NCBI GenBank assembly: GCA_963677785.2
Contig: CAXXDH010000002.1
Location: forward strand, 682,001 to 746,000
Reading direction: 5' to 3'
Length of the DNA: 64,000 bases
DNA from: G963665495 sp963677785
GTDB lineage: Bacteria; Desulfobacterota; Desulfovibrionia; Desulfovibrionales; Desulfovibrionaceae
Part shown: positions 9,529 through 18,707 of the stretch, piece by piece
Layout: each line of letters opens with the position of its first letter
Position numbering within the stretch: the stretch's first letter is position 1
Made by a program: the position numbers and the translations under genes
The notes under the pieces: model-generated
The model's database searches: none
The model's input: only the letters and a program-made list of their open reading frames with translations
Told to the model about the DNA's origin: nothing

Positions 9529-10566
9529 ATGAAGATTCTGAATATCAACGGATTATATTTTTCGCACGTATTCAAGTCCATGGGGCATGAGGTCTTGAGC
9601 TTGGGAACAAGCCGGGACTGCGATATTTTGTTGGCGGAATTTTTGTCCCAAAAAAGATTGCTTGAGACTTTGAAAAGCAGGGGATTTCATCCGGACCTAG
9701 TCCTTTGGTGTGATACCTGCCAGATCCCCTCTGTCTTGGGAATAGAAGGATTGCCTTCACTGACCATAGGGTTTTCCATTGATCAATATTGCAACCCGTG
9801 GCACGTGCCTTACAGTGCGGCCTTCGATTGTTTTTTGGTGGCGCAAAAAGACTATCTGCCATTTTTTGCTCTACAACAGATTCGGCGCCCCGTACGCTGG
9901 TTCCCGTTGTTTTGCGACCCTGAAAAAGATCGGGACACAGGACTGGAGCGGGATATTCCGATCAGTTTTGTCGGTACGTTGGAAGGACGATTCAACAAAG
10001 ACCGAAAGCCGTTTTTGCAATCGTTCAAGCGACTTGCCCCTTTGTTTATGTATACGGGCGATTACGTGCCCATATTTAATAGAAGCATGGTCGTCTTGAA
10101 TCAAAGTGCCGTGGGCGAATGCAATTTTCGTATTTTTCAGGCTATGGCCTGTGGGGCGCTCGTACTTACAGAAGATACGGGGAATGGTCTCCGGGAGCTC
10201 TTTGAGCCGGACACGGAACTTTTGCTTTATCCGCGCAATGATCCCTCTGCCGCAGCAACTGTTGCCAGAAACGCATTGGTTGATCCGCATAGCCTGCAAA
10301 CAGCCATTGCGGGGCGTGAAAAAGTTCTGTCAAAACACACGACCGCGCATAGGGCCAGGGAAATTATAAGCCTGGCAGAAAGGATGTTGGGCGCGGATGT
10401 TCCCAAAAAACGTCTGCAGCAGAAAGACGCCATCAAGCGTGAAATGCGTAATGCGTACCTTTTCTTGGCAACTGACGAAGATCTTGCATTGCCCAAGCTG
10501 CACAGGGATTTTTACAGATACCTGGCACGGGATGCAGCGCCTACGGCCTGGCCGTCATTGTCCTGA
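9529..10566 (+). CDS. CgeB-like glycosyltransferase
   Basis: This 345-residue soluble protein has a GT-B-like layout. The N-terminus MKILNINGLYFSHVFKSMGH is the usual first strand-helix. The C-terminal half has FRIFQAMACGALVLTEDTG followed by ELFEPDTELLLYP, the nucleotide-sugar-binding segment of glycosyl transferase group 1 / CgeB-type proteins. Such enzymes transfer sugars to spore, flagellar or surface acceptors; the substrate here is unknown. The last 26 bases overlap the end of the convergent Nudix gene. It is the only sugar transferase in this neighbourhood, so there is no polysaccharide cluster to guide a finer call. Confidence 0.75.
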   Translation: MKILNINGLYFSHVFKSMGHEVLSLGTSRDCDILLAEFLSQKRLLETLKSRGFHPDLVLWCDTCQIPSVLGIEGLPSLTIGFSIDQYCNPWHVPYSAAFDCFLVAQKDYLPFFALQQIRRPVRWFPLFCDPEKDRDTGLERDIPISFVGTLEGRFNKDRKPFLQSFKRLAPLFMYTGDYVPIFNRSMVVLNQSAVGECNFRIFQAMACGALVLTEDTGNGLRELFEPDTELLLYPRNDPSAAATVARNALVDPHSLQTAIAGREKVLSKHTTAHRAREIISLAERMLGADVPKKRLQQKDAIKREMRNAYLFLATDEDLALPKLHRDFYRYLARDAAPTAWPSLS

Positions 10567-11017
10567 GGTGTTGCTCATAGTCGGCAAGACAGGGAAGGCA
10601 GACAGCATGCAGGGTTTCTGCGGCTTGAGCGCGGTCAAGCCAGAGGAGTTCGCCTTCTGGTGAACTTTTTTCGAAGCCTCCTGCAATGCTGCAGACATAG
10701 CAAAGGATGACGGACTTGATGCGTTGCGCTCGGGGCGCATAGGCAGCCAACAGATGTTGCGGGACAATGTCGAATCCTGTTTCCTCGCGGATTTCCCGAA
10801 TAATGGCCTGGTCCGGAGATTCCGTAGTTTTCAGAAAACCTCCCGGCAAGAAAATGCCTTGACCATCCGTACGATCTATGACCAGGAGTTTGCCGTTCTG
10901 CTCGATTATCGCCAGAGCGGAGCAGAACGGGGGCCACTCGCCTCTGGTAAGCAGCGAGAGCAGCTTTTGGAAGAACATCATGCCCGCCTGCAAACAAAGG
11001 ATGATATATTTTGTCAT
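10541..11017 (-). CDS. Nudix hydrolase
   Basis: This 158-residue protein has a complete Nudix box: G-FLKTT-E-SPDQAII-REIREETGF matches GX5EX7REUXEEXGU exactly. The family hydrolyses nucleoside diphosphates linked to another moiety, using divalent metal held by the box glutamates. The first ~25 residues (MTKYIILCLQAGMMFFQKLL) are hydrophobic and not usual; translation might begin at one of the internal Met codons (residue 13 or 14). Substrate cannot be predicted. The gene converges on and overlaps the glycosyltransferase by 26 bases. Confidence 0.88.
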   Translation of the reverse strand: MTKYIILCLQAGMMFFQKLLSLLTRGEWPPFCSALAIIEQNGKLLVIDRTDGQGIFLPGGFLKTTESPDQAIIREIREETGFDIVPQHLLAAYAPRAQRIKSVILCYVCSIAGGFEKSSPEGELLWLDRAQAAETLHAVCLPCLADYEQHLRTMTARP

Positions 11018-11077
11018 GAAGTTGGCTCAGATGCTTGATAGTATGGGGAACAGGTACCGGGACAGCTTTGGCGTATC

Positions 11078-11500
11078 TTATTCGATAAATCCTTTGTCCG
11101 CCATACGTTCGTTGTTGCTGAACCGGGCCATGCCTGTTTTCATTTTTCGAAATCCATTTTTGCTGTAAAAGCCTTCTTTTCCCGGCGAAGCATAGAGAAT
11201 CACATTGTAGCCGGGCAGCTTTTCCAGGATGCTTTGCAGGATCGTGTTGCCCACTCCTTGTTTTTGAAAATCAGGATTAACGGCCAGGTCATAAACGGCC
11301 GCCTGGTAGGTCCCGTCGGAAATGGCCCTGCCGAACCCGATGAGCCTGTGGCCGTGATAAGCAAAAATGGTAACAGAACTGTTTTGAAACGCTTGTTGGT
11401 GCATCGCCGGAGCTCGATGGGCCATTCCCACCCGTTGCAACGTATTAACGACACATTCCCAATCAACGTTCCTGCAATCCGTTTTGATTTCGATTTGCAT
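11078..11500 (-). CDS. GNAT-family N-acetyltransferase
   Basis: This 140-residue protein fits a single GNAT domain. Motif A is visible as YDLAVNPDFQKQGVGNTIL, with the Q-x-x-G-x-G pyrophosphate loop that binds acetyl-CoA, preceded by the strand FGRAISDGTYQAAVYDL. The C-terminal YSKNGFRKM is the usual motif B end (F-Y-x-x-x-G-F). Acceptor unknown. It lies 60 bases downstream of the Nudix gene on the same strand and may be co-transcribed with it. Confidence 0.88.
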   Translation of the reverse strand: MQIEIKTDCRNVDWECVVNTLQRVGMAHRAPAMHQQAFQNSSVTIFAYHGHRLIGFGRAISDGTYQAAVYDLAVNPDFQKQGVGNTILQSILEKLPGYNVILYASPGKEGFYSKNGFRKMKTGMARFSNNERMADKGFIE

Positions 11501-11642
11501 AAGGTTATTTTTTAGAGGTTGAAATTTTTGAGTCGATCCAGCAATGCGTTGCTGGTGTGTCTACTTTCCATAGGAAGAAAAGGGGGCAGGCGTCAAGGCA
11601 TCGCAGGTGCGGATACGGCTTGGGATAAGAGGATGGAAAAGC

Positions 11643-11676
11643 AACAGGGCGAAAGAAATGATTCTTTCGCCCTGTT
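11643..11676 (-). terminator. Hairpin downstream of the dicarboxylate transporter
   Basis: A perfect 15-bp stem (AACAGGGCGAAAGAA / TTCTTTCGCCCTGTT) with a short loop lies 29 bases after the transporter stop. On the minus strand it is followed by GCTTTTCC, a weak U-tract. It probably ends the frd-fum-malic enzyme-transporter transcript. Confidence 0.75.
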
Positions 11677-11704
11677 TGTACGACGAGTTATTGCCTATGT
11701 AGAT

Positions 11705-13057
11705 TTAGAACGGCCAGATCAGCGGAATGAAGATAATGCAAAGAATAAAGCTGATGATCTGTAGCGGCCAGCCTGCTTTGGTGTAGTCCATGAAGCTGTA
11801 TTTGCCCGGTCCGAGCACGATGGTGTTGGGAGGCGTGGCAACAGGAGTCAGGAAGCAGGCCGAAGCGGACATGGCGATACCCATGACCAGGGGCAGCGGG
11901 GAAACGCCGCCTTCAATGGCGATGGGAATGGCCAAGGGAGCCATCAAGGCGGTGGTGGCCGTATTGGACATGAAGTTGGTGACAGCGGCGGTCAGTCCGC
12001 AGCAAACCGCCAGCAGGATGTACGGGTTGGAAACCATTTTGACCACGCTGTCCGCGATAAAAGCGGCGGCACCGGAGTCTTTCATGGCCGTGGACATGGA
12101 GAGCATGCCGGCGAACAGGAAGATGGTGGTCCAGTCAATGGACTTGAAGGCTTCTTTCATGGTCATGCAGCGGGTGATAACGACCAGGCAGGCGCCCAGC
12201 ATGGCCGCGGTTACCAGAGGCATCATCTTGGTGGCCATGGCGATAACGACAAAAATGAAGATAAGCAGCGACCAGACCATTTTTTCCGGACGCTGGGGCT
12301 TGGCGGCTTCGCCTTCCATATCGCAATCCACTTTGGAATCGGGCAGGAATTTCTTGCCGATCAGGGCATAATAGGCGATGCCCGCGATGAACAGAATAAT
12401 ACCCATCTTGGCGAATTCAAAAAAAGCGAACGGATGCACACCTTCGGGGCCCATTTTTTCGAGCACCGAGTTGACCAGGCCGTTGGGAGGCGTGCCGACC
12501 AGAGTCATGGTTCCGCCAAGAGAAGCCGCAAAAGCCACAGGCATGAGGATTTTTCCGGGAGCAATGCCAGCGGTGGCGCACATACCCATAATCATGGGAA
12601 TAGCCACGACCGTGGTGCCCGTGTTGGACAAAAAGGCTGAAAGAATACCAATGGCAGCCATGGAAAATACCAGCAAACGCGATTCGCTGCCGCCCGACAA
12701 TTTAACAGTGCCTTTTCCTATCTTATCTGCAAAGCCGGTAATGAATGTTGATTCGCCAACAATAAACATGGCCATGAAGATCACGACCCATTTGTTGCCG
12801 AAGTTGGCAAACGCTTTATTTGCCGGAACAATTTTAAAAATAGATAAGGCTACAGGGACGAGCATGGCTGTAATGGGCAGGGGGATGACTTCGGAAAAGA
12901 ACAGAACAGCGGCTACAAATAGAATTCCAAGGGTAATATAAGCTTTTGTGAGATCAGCAGGAATATCTACAGTCCCTTTATCGGCTGCCCAGCAAATTCC
13001 GGCAACCAGTAAAGTAAAAGCGATTACCAAGCCAATAATCGTTAAAACCTTCTTCAT
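11705..13057 (-). CDS. DASS-family Na+-coupled dicarboxylate (divalent anion) symporter
   Basis: This ~450-residue polytopic inner-membrane protein carries the two SNT motifs of the DASS/SLC13 family: FLSNTGTTVVAIPM and, in the second half, NFMSNTATTALMAPLAIPIA. These bind Na+ and the carboxylate in VcINDY-type transporters. I chose ATG 13057 (MKKVLTIIGL, preceded by GAGGAAG) over an in-frame start 21 codons upstream. Position next to malic enzyme, fumarase and fumarate reductase suggests C4-dicarboxylates (fumarate, malate, succinate) as substrates. Sulfate or citrate are possible alternatives within the family, but less favoured by context. Confidence 0.85.
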   Translation of the reverse strand: MKKVLTIIGLVIAFTLLVAGICWAADKGTVDIPADLTKAYITLGILFVAAVLFFSEVIPLPITAMLVPVALSIFKIVPANKAFANFGNKWVVIFMAMFIVGESTFITGFADKIGKGTVKLSGGSESRLLVFSMAAIGILSAFLSNTGTTVVAIPMIMGMCATAGIAPGKILMPVAFAASLGGTMTLVGTPPNGLVNSVLEKMGPEGVHPFAFFEFAKMGIILFIAGIAYYALIGKKFLPDSKVDCDMEGEAAKPQRPEKMVWSLLIFIFVVIAMATKMMPLVTAAMLGACLVVITRCMTMKEAFKSIDWTTIFLFAGMLSMSTAMKDSGAAAFIADSVVKMVSNPYILLAVCCGLTAAVTNFMSNTATTALMAPLAIPIAIEGGVSPLPLVMGIAMSASACFLTPVATPPNTIVLGPGKYSFMDYTKAGWPLQIISFILCIIFIPLIWPF

Positions 13058-13184
13058 GTTCACTTCCTCGATGAAAAGTGTTACTTTTCGAGGTAATCCA
13101 ACCAGTGCCTCTCCAAGCATTTGGATTGGTTACCTCCGGCCCCGGAGTGTGTCCCCGCAGTCAACTCCAATCCGACGGGGACAG

Positions 13185-13218
13185 GGATCCGCCCGACGCG
13201 GCAACGTCGGGCGGATCC
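13185..13218 (-). terminator. Strong hairpin between malic enzyme and transporter
   Basis: A perfect 14-bp GC-rich stem (GGATCCGCCCGACG with its complement; loop CGGCAA) lies 17 bases after the malic enzyme stop. The T-run (TTTTT) is on the plus-strand side, so on the minus strand it looks more like an attenuator or mRNA-stabilising stem than a full terminator. A second, weaker stem (GTCCCCG/CGGGGAC) lies just beyond it. Confidence 0.6.
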
Positions 13219-13235
13219 TCTTTTTCTGCAGTTAG

Positions 13236-14546
13236 CTATTTATAGGAATCTACATAAGCGTTGATGCGCTTACGGGATGCGGCAACACGATCACGCAGGC
13301 TCACGCGGTACGCTTCCATGTCTGCGATGGGTTTTTTGGCAACACCGGTATCCATGGCGGCCTGGGCAACGGCAGGGGTTTCCCATTCCAGAACCCGGGG
13401 ATCCAGAGGTTTGGGGATGACGTAGTCGCGGCCGAAAGTCATTTCTTTTACGCCGTAGGCGTCGCAAATTTCACTTGGGACCGGCTCCTTGGCCAGAGCC
13501 GCAAGAGATTTGGCAGCAGCAACTTTCATTTCTTCATTGATTTCAGTTGCTTCTACGTCCAGAGCGCCGCGGAAAATGTACGGGAATCCGGAAACGTTGT
13601 TGACCTGGTTCGGGTAGTCCGTACGGCCCGTGCCCATGATGCAATTGGGGTTGGCGTCTTTGGCGTCCGGGTAGGTGATTTCCGGATCAGGATTGGCCAT
13701 GGCAAAGATGATCGGATTGGGGGACATGGATTTGACCATGTCTTTGCTGACCAGGTCTTTTGTGGACAAGCCGAGGAAAACGTCAGCGCCTTTCATGCAT
13801 TCAGCAAGCGAGGCGTCCTTGTCCTGAGCAAATTCGGCCTTGTACTCGTTCAGGCCTTCGCGTCCCTTGTGGATCAGGCCGCGGGAGTCGAACATGTAGA
13901 TGTTTTTTTTGTCGATACCCATGGCGACGTAGAACTTGGAGCAGGCAATACCCGCAGCGCCGGCGCCTACAACCACGACTTTCATGTCTTCCAGATTGTT
14001 GCCCATGATTTCACAGGCATTGATGATGCCGGCGCCGGAGATGACAGCGGTGCCGTGCTGGTCGTCATGGAAGACAGGGATGTTCATTTCGGCTTTCAGT
14101 CTGGTCTCAATATAAAAGCATTCGGGAGCTTTGATATCTTCGAGGTTGATGCCGCCGAAAGTGGGTTCCATGGCTTTGACGATGTCAATGAGCTGATCTG
14201 CGCTGGTGACCTGGAGGTTGATGTCGAATACATCAATATCGGTAAAGGTTTTGAACAGAACGCCTTTGCCTTCCATAACCGGCTTTCCGGCCAGGGGGCC
14301 GATGTTGCCCAGTCCGAGAACTGCCGTACCGTCGGATACAACAGCCACTAGGTTGTTGCGGCCAGTGTAAATGGCGGCTTTGGAAGGATCTTCCTTGATG
14401 GCTTTACAGGCTTCGGCAACGCCCGGAGAATAAGCCATGGACAAATCTTTCTGATCGTTGCACGGCTTAATCGGAATTACTTCGACTTTCCCTTTCCGAG
14501 GGAACTCGTGGTAATTAAGGGCTTCTTCTTTGGTGAACAATGCCAT
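13236..14546 (-). CDS. Malic enzyme (oxaloacetate-decarboxylating malate dehydrogenase), short bacterial form
   Basis: This 436-residue soluble enzyme oxidatively decarboxylates malate to pyruvate with NAD(P)+. The N-terminus has YSPGVAEACKAI and the tyrosine region YTGRNNLVAVVSDGTAVLGLGNIG, typical of the short malic enzymes. The metal/substrate segment INLEDIKAPECFYIE and the Rossmann loop VVVGAGAAGIACSKF follow. Length is normal for the form without a phosphotransacetylase tail. ATG 14546 follows AGGAGG. Downstream of fumarase, it would convert fumarase-made malate to pyruvate for the nearby pyruvate:ferredoxin oxidoreductase. Confidence 0.93.
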   Translation of the reverse strand: MALFTKEEALNYHEFPRKGKVEVIPIKPCNDQKDLSMAYSPGVAEACKAIKEDPSKAAIYTGRNNLVAVVSDGTAVLGLGNIGPLAGKPVMEGKGVLFKTFTDIDVFDINLQVTSADQLIDIVKAMEPTFGGINLEDIKAPECFYIETRLKAEMNIPVFHDDQHGTAVISGAGIINACEIMGNNLEDMKVVVVGAGAAGIACSKFYVAMGIDKKNIYMFDSRGLIHKGREGLNEYKAEFAQDKDASLAECMKGADVFLGLSTKDLVSKDMVKSMSPNPIIFAMANPDPEITYPDAKDANPNCIMGTGRTDYPNQVNNVSGFPYIFRGALDVEATEINEEMKVAAAKSLAALAKEPVPSEICDAYGVKEMTFGRDYVIPKPLDPRVLEWETPAVAQAAMDTGVAKKPIADMEAYRVSLRDRVAASRKRINAYVDSYK

Positions 14547-14574
14547 TTGTAAACCTCCTGAATTGTGTAAGAAA

Positions 14575-14598
14575 CGGGGACGCTGGAATGCGTCCCCG
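14575..14598 (-). terminator. Hairpin between fumarase beta subunit and malic enzyme
   Basis: A 9-bp stem (CGGGGACGC with GCGTCCCCG, loop TGGAAT) sits in the 66-base gap between the two genes, with no T-run. It is more likely a processing or attenuation element inside one operon than a terminator. Confidence 0.5.
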
Positions 14599-14612
14599 GA
14601 AAACTCCAGATA

Positions 14613-15158
14613 TTACGCGTCGTAGTTCGGCAGCGCGTACTGATCGTTGCCGTGAGAGTCATTGACAACCAACAGCGGGAAGTCCTTGACCGTCAATTTA
14701 CGTATGGCTTCAGGGCCGAGCTCATCGTAGGCGATGACTTCGGCTGCCACGATACGCTGGGAAAGCAGGGCGCCGGCGCCGCCGGTGGCGCCAAAGTAAA
14801 CGCCCGTGTAGTCCTGCAGCGATTTTTTGACTTCATCCGTACGTTTTCCTTTGCCGATGCTGGCCTTGACGCCCAGGCTGTGCAGTCGGGGAGCGTAAGC
14901 GTCCATACGTCCGCTGGTGGTAGGACCGGCCGAACCAATGGGGGCTCCTGGAGGGGCCGGAGCAGGACCGACGTAATAGATGACGGCGCCTTTCAGGTCA
15001 AAGGGCAGCTCCTCGCCTTTATCCAGCGCGTCGATGAGTTTTTTATGCGCGGCATCCCGTGCGGTATAGATGGTGCCGGACAGGTTGACGACATCTCCGG
15101 CCTTCAGTTTTGCCACGTCCTCGTCGCTCAGCGGTGCGGTAAGATTATAGGTAGCCAT
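14613..15158 (-). CDS. fumB: Fumarate hydratase class I, beta (C-terminal) subunit
   Basis: This 181-residue protein matches the C-terminal domain of class I fumarase/tartrate dehydratase: LKAGDVVNLSGTIYTARDAAHK, VGPAPAPPGAPIGSAGPTTS, and the end KDFPLLVVNDSHGNDQY. With the alpha subunit it forms the oxygen-sensitive [4Fe-4S] enzyme that interconverts fumarate and malate. I start it at ATG 15158, preceded by GGAGG and overlapping the alpha-subunit stop as TAATG. An in-frame start 25 codons upstream is less likely. Symbol follows the two-subunit naming, not the E. coli fumB isozyme. Confidence 0.92.
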   Translation of the reverse strand: MATYNLTAPLSDEDVAKLKAGDVVNLSGTIYTARDAAHKKLIDALDKGEELPFDLKGAVIYYVGPAPAPPGAPIGSAGPTTSGRMDAYAPRLHSLGVKASIGKGKRTDEVKKSLQDYTGVYFGATGGAGALLSQRIVAAEVIAYDELGPEAIRKLTVKDFPLLVVNDSHGNDQYALPNYDA

Positions 15159-15997
15159 TAGAATGTAACCTCCCTGGTCCGGTGCGAGTGACACTGCACG
15201 TTCACCGCCACGGGCATGCTTGCGATGTGACAAGGATGCATCTCGATCTTGACGTCAAGGCTGGTGGTTTTGCCGCCAAGGCCCATGGGCCCGATGCCGA
15301 GTTTGTTGATGGCGTCGAGCAGCTCTTCTTCCATGGCCGCGATTTCCGGGTCGGGATGGCGTTCGCCCAACGGACGGAACAGAGCCTTTTTGGCCAGAGT
15401 GGGAGCCAGGTCGAAGGTGCCGCCGATGCCGACGCCGACGACTGTGGGCGGGCAGGGGTTGGGGCCTGCTTCGCCCATGTTCTTTACGATGAAGTCCTTG
15501 ATGCCGGCCCAGCCCTGCGAAGGTTTGAGCATGGCGATGGCCGACATGTTTTCCGAACCGCCGCCCTTGGCCATGAATTTGATGTTCAGTGTATCGCCTG
15601 GCACCAGATTGGTATGGATGATGGCCGGGGAATTGTTGCCGGTATTTTTGCGTTTCAGCGGATGGCACATGGATTTGCGCAGATAGCCTTTGTCATAGGC
15701 TTCGATCATGGCATCCGTCAGGGTCTGGTTCAGTGTGCCGCCTTCGATTTTGACGTCTTCACCCATTTCCACAAAGAAAATGGCCGCGCCGGTATCCTGA
15801 CACAGGGCCAGTTTGGAATTTTTCGCCAGTTCGGCGTTGTCCAGCAGCTGGTTCAGGATTTCTTTGGCTGCGTCGGTTTCTTCCACGGCAAGGCCGTTTT
15901 TGATGGCGCAGGCTACGTCGTCGGTGAGCAGACGGCAGGCGTCCATGATCATGTCACGGACTTTTTCATGTATATCGCTGGCCTTAACTGTTTTCAT
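15158..15997 (-). CDS. fumA: Fumarate hydratase class I, alpha (N-terminal) subunit
   Basis: This ~279-residue protein matches the iron-sulfur-bearing N-terminal half of class I fumarase. Three cysteine segments expected to hold the [4Fe-4S] cluster are visible: ALCQDTGAAIFFVEMG, SMCHPLKRKNTGNNSPAIIH, and GEAGPNPCPPTVVGVGIGG. The chosen ATG (15997) follows AAGGAACC and lies 14 bases inside the 3' end of frdB, so translation is probably coupled. An in-frame start 12 codons further upstream is less likely. It acts with the next gene in the cytoplasm. Confidence 0.92.
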   Translation of the reverse strand: MKTVKASDIHEKVRDMIMDACRLLTDDVACAIKNGLAVEETDAAKEILNQLLDNAELAKNSKLALCQDTGAAIFFVEMGEDVKIEGGTLNQTLTDAMIEAYDKGYLRKSMCHPLKRKNTGNNSPAIIHTNLVPGDTLNIKFMAKGGGSENMSAIAMLKPSQGWAGIKDFIVKNMGEAGPNPCPPTVVGVGIGGTFDLAPTLAKKALFRPLGERHPDPEIAAMEEELLDAINKLGIGPMGLGGKTTSLDVKIEMHPCHIASMPVAVNVQCHSHRTREVTF

Positions 15998-16778
15998 GGC
16001 AGGTTCCTTTGTTTTTGAGCTTCTCAAGAACAAACTTGGGCAGAATACCCTTCATGGAATTCAGGGCGAGCAGGCGGCGCATAATGCCGAGCTGGTCCTG
16101 CAGAGGGATTTTCTTGGGGCAGACGTCTTCGCAACCAAGCAGGCCCATGCAGCCGAATACGCCCTGATCCGTGCCGATGATGTCGTAGTAATCGTCGTCC
16201 GAACGTTCGTCGCGCGGGTCGATGTAGAATCTGGCAACACGGTTGATGGTGGCTGCACCCATGAAATCCTCGCGCATCCGGGCCGTGCCGCAGGCGGCGA
16301 TGCAGCAGCCGCATTCGATGCAACGGTCCAGCTCGAAGATCTGTTCGGCCAGCTCGTTTTCCATGCGTACTTCTTCGGCTTTGGGGTCAAACGCGGAATC
16401 GTTGCTGTGTACCCAGCCTTCGATTTTTTTGCCTACGTCGCGGTACCAGGTTCCGGTATCGATAGAGAGGTCGCCGAGCAGTTTGAAGACCGGCAGGGGC
16501 AGCAGCGTGATTTCCTCGGGTAGGTCTTTGGTCTGCGTATGACAGGCCAGGCCGGGACGGCCGTTGATGACCATGCCGCAAGAGCCGCAGATGCCTGCGC
16601 GGCAACAGAAATCCACTTTGAGAGTGGGATCCTGCTCGTCGCGAATTTGCGTCAGAGCGATAAAGAGCGTCATGGAATCGTATTCGGTGACATAGAACGA
16701 CTGCATGTGCGGTTCGCTCGCCGGGTCGAGGGGATTATACCTGAAGATTTTCAGGTGCAATTTACGGTTTTGGCTCAT
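15984..16778 (-). CDS. frdB: Fumarate reductase/succinate dehydrogenase iron-sulfur subunit
   Basis: This ~264-residue electron-transfer subunit has all three cluster-binding regions: CRAGICGSCGM with a later Cys for [2Fe-2S], CIECGCCIAACG for [4Fe-4S], and CMGLLGCEDVCPKKIP for the third set. It passes electrons between the haem membrane subunit and the flavoprotein. ATG 16778 lies 6 bases after AGGAG; an ATG two codons upstream is too close to the site. Gene order C-A-B is that of diheme quinol:fumarate reductases of Wolinella and Desulfovibrio. Confidence 0.95.
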   Translation of the reverse strand: MSQNRKLHLKIFRYNPLDPASEPHMQSFYVTEYDSMTLFIALTQIRDEQDPTLKVDFCCRAGICGSCGMVINGRPGLACHTQTKDLPEEITLLPLPVFKLLGDLSIDTGTWYRDVGKKIEGWVHSNDSAFDPKAEEVRMENELAEQIFELDRCIECGCCIAACGTARMREDFMGAATINRVARFYIDPRDERSDDDYYDIIGTDQGVFGCMGLLGCEDVCPKKIPLQDQLGIMRRLLALNSMKGILPKFVLEKLKNKGTCHENS

Positions 16779-16790
16779 TTCCATCTCCTC

Positions 16791-18689
16791 TTAAGACTTC
16801 TTAGCGGCTTTGTTGGTGGTCTTTTTGGGCTCAGCCTTGGCGTCAGGGCGTTTGAGCCGTTCCGGCGGCAGTTCATTGGGAATCGTTTTGCCGCCACCAT
16901 AACCGCGGTCGCCCGGAGGCAATTCGTAGTAAGGAGATGCGTCTTCATATTGGATCGTGGGCAGGGAATCACCCGGTTTCCAGTAGGCCAGCGTACGGTT
17001 AAGCCAGTCGCGGTCGTTTCTTTCCGGAAAATCCTCGCGAGTATGGGCTCCGCGGGATTCGGTCCGTTTCAGGGCGCCGTATGCCGTACATTGGGCGAGC
17101 TTGATCATGCCGGGTATGCGCAGGGCCGTGGTGAGTTCGGGGCTGTAGCCTTTCACCGGAGTGCTGAGCCCGATTTTCAAAGAACGTTCGTACAGGGCCT
17201 CGAGTTTGTCCACAGCGGTCTGCAGGTCTTTTCCGTTACGGAAAATACCGACGTAATCCATCATGATATTCTGCATCTCATCGCGGACTGCAATGGCGTT
17301 TTCTTTACCTTTGCGGCAGGTTTCCAGATCTTTAATCCGTTCCTCAACCTGTTTGGTGGCGTCATTGAGTGCCGCGGCTTTGAAGTCCACGCTGTGGCCT
17401 TTGAGGAATTCCACGATTTTTTTACCGATATAACGGCCGGCAACAACGGTTTCTGCCAGGGAATTACCGCCCAGGCGGTTGAATCCGTGCATGTCCCAGC
17501 AAGCGGCTTCGCCCGCGGAGTACAGCCCCTTGAGTCCGTATGCCGCGCCGTCGGCGTTGGTGCGGATACCGCCCATGGAGTAGTGCTGGGTCGGACGTAC
17601 GGGGATCAGGTCGTGGATGGGGTTCACGCCAAGGAAGTTGGTGCAGATGTCGTACACTTCACGGAGTTTGTGAGTAATATGGTGTACGCCCAGGTGGCGG
17701 ATATCAAGCCAGAGGTGGTCTCCATACGGAGACTTGACGCCCAGGCCCTTGGCCATATGTTCGGTCATGCGGCGAGAGACAACGTCGCGGGAAGCCAGCT
17801 CGGCCTTTTCCGGCTCGTAATCGGGCATGAACCGGTATTCATTGACGTCGAGCAGCGTACCGCCGTCACCGCGGCAGCCTTCGGTAACCAGGATGTCGGT
17901 GGGCACCGTGCCGGTGGGGTGGAACTGTACGGCTTCCGGGTTGCCCATGGGCACCAGGCCGGTATTGATGGCGCAGATCTGACCGCCGCCGTCGCAGATG
18001 ACGGCATTTGTGGTGGCTTTGTAGCAACGGCCGTAGCTGCCTGTGGCGATCAACGTTGCCTTGGCGAAGTAAGCGCGGAGTTCACCGGTACGCATGCAGC
18101 GGGCAATACAACCGATGCAGTTTTCGCCGTCATGGATCAGGGCTTCCGCCTGGGTGCGGTCATGAATTAAAACGCCGTACTGCAAACATTTGGTATCGAG
18201 CGTATTCAATACGGAGCGGCCCGTACCGTCAGCAGTGTAGCAGGTACGCCATTTGGCGGTGCCGCCGAAGGCGCGCGCATGAATCAGACCGTGTTTTTCT
18301 TTCTTTTCTTCGGCCTCGAAAGGCTTGCCGCCTTTGTAGTAGGTATGCACACCGGCGACAACGCGGTTCCACGGCACACCCCAGTGGGCCACTTCCCTCA
18401 TAACGATGGGGGCCGTTTCCGCAAAGATGCGGGCTACTTCCTGGTCGCAGCCCCAGTCGGAGCCTTTAACAGTGTCCGCAAAGTGGATGTCGGGGCAGTC
18501 GCCTTCACCCATGATGGCGTTGCCCAAAGCGGCCTGCATGCCGCCCTGTGCGGCTGAGGAGTGAGATCTTCTTGGCGGAACTATGGACAAACAGATGGTC
18601 TCGAAACCGGCCATTGCAGCTTCAACAGCAACCCGCTCTCCGGCGAGTCCGGCTCCGATGCAGAGTACATCTGTAGTGAATACTTGCAT
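16791..18689 (-). CDS. frdA: Fumarate reductase/succinate dehydrogenase flavoprotein subunit
   Basis: This 632-residue catalytic subunit has the FAD-binding N-terminus TTDVLCIGAGLAGERVAVEA and the His (residue 43) in SHSSAAQGGMQAAL that carries covalent FAD in the family. Substrate-site landmarks HPTGTVPTDILVTEGCRGDGG and the late HGFNRLGGNSLAE are present. A Lys/Ala-rich tail (KAEPKKTTNKAAKKS) extends past the normal end. Direction of catalysis is not readable from sequence, but linkage to fumarase, malic enzyme and a dicarboxylate transporter fits fumarate respiration or disproportionation. Confidence 0.95.
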   Translation of the reverse strand: MQVFTTDVLCIGAGLAGERVAVEAAMAGFETICLSIVPPRRSHSSAAQGGMQAALGNAIMGEGDCPDIHFADTVKGSDWGCDQEVARIFAETAPIVMREVAHWGVPWNRVVAGVHTYYKGGKPFEAEEKKEKHGLIHARAFGGTAKWRTCYTADGTGRSVLNTLDTKCLQYGVLIHDRTQAEALIHDGENCIGCIARCMRTGELRAYFAKATLIATGSYGRCYKATTNAVICDGGGQICAINTGLVPMGNPEAVQFHPTGTVPTDILVTEGCRGDGGTLLDVNEYRFMPDYEPEKAELASRDVVSRRMTEHMAKGLGVKSPYGDHLWLDIRHLGVHHITHKLREVYDICTNFLGVNPIHDLIPVRPTQHYSMGGIRTNADGAAYGLKGLYSAGEAACWDMHGFNRLGGNSLAETVVAGRYIGKKIVEFLKGHSVDFKAAALNDATKQVEERIKDLETCRKGKENAIAVRDEMQNIMMDYVGIFRNGKDLQTAVDKLEALYERSLKIGLSTPVKGYSPELTTALRIPGMIKLAQCTAYGALKRTESRGAHTREDFPERNDRDWLNRTLAYWKPGDSLPTIQYEDASPYYELPPGDRGYGGGKTIPNELPPERLKRPDAKAEPKKTTNKAAKKS

Positions 18690-18707
18690 TTTGCACCTCT
18701 TCCCGTC

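Noticed and set aside
16539..18170. A long plus-strand open frame (about 540 codons) antisense to frdA
   Set aside because: It lies wholly opposite a clear flavoprotein gene, has no recognisable domain, and arises from codon bias on the coding strand. The same applies to the long frames antisense to the pyruvate oxidoreductase (23962-25671), ptsI (35628-37067) and the GlcF-like gene (39631-40833).
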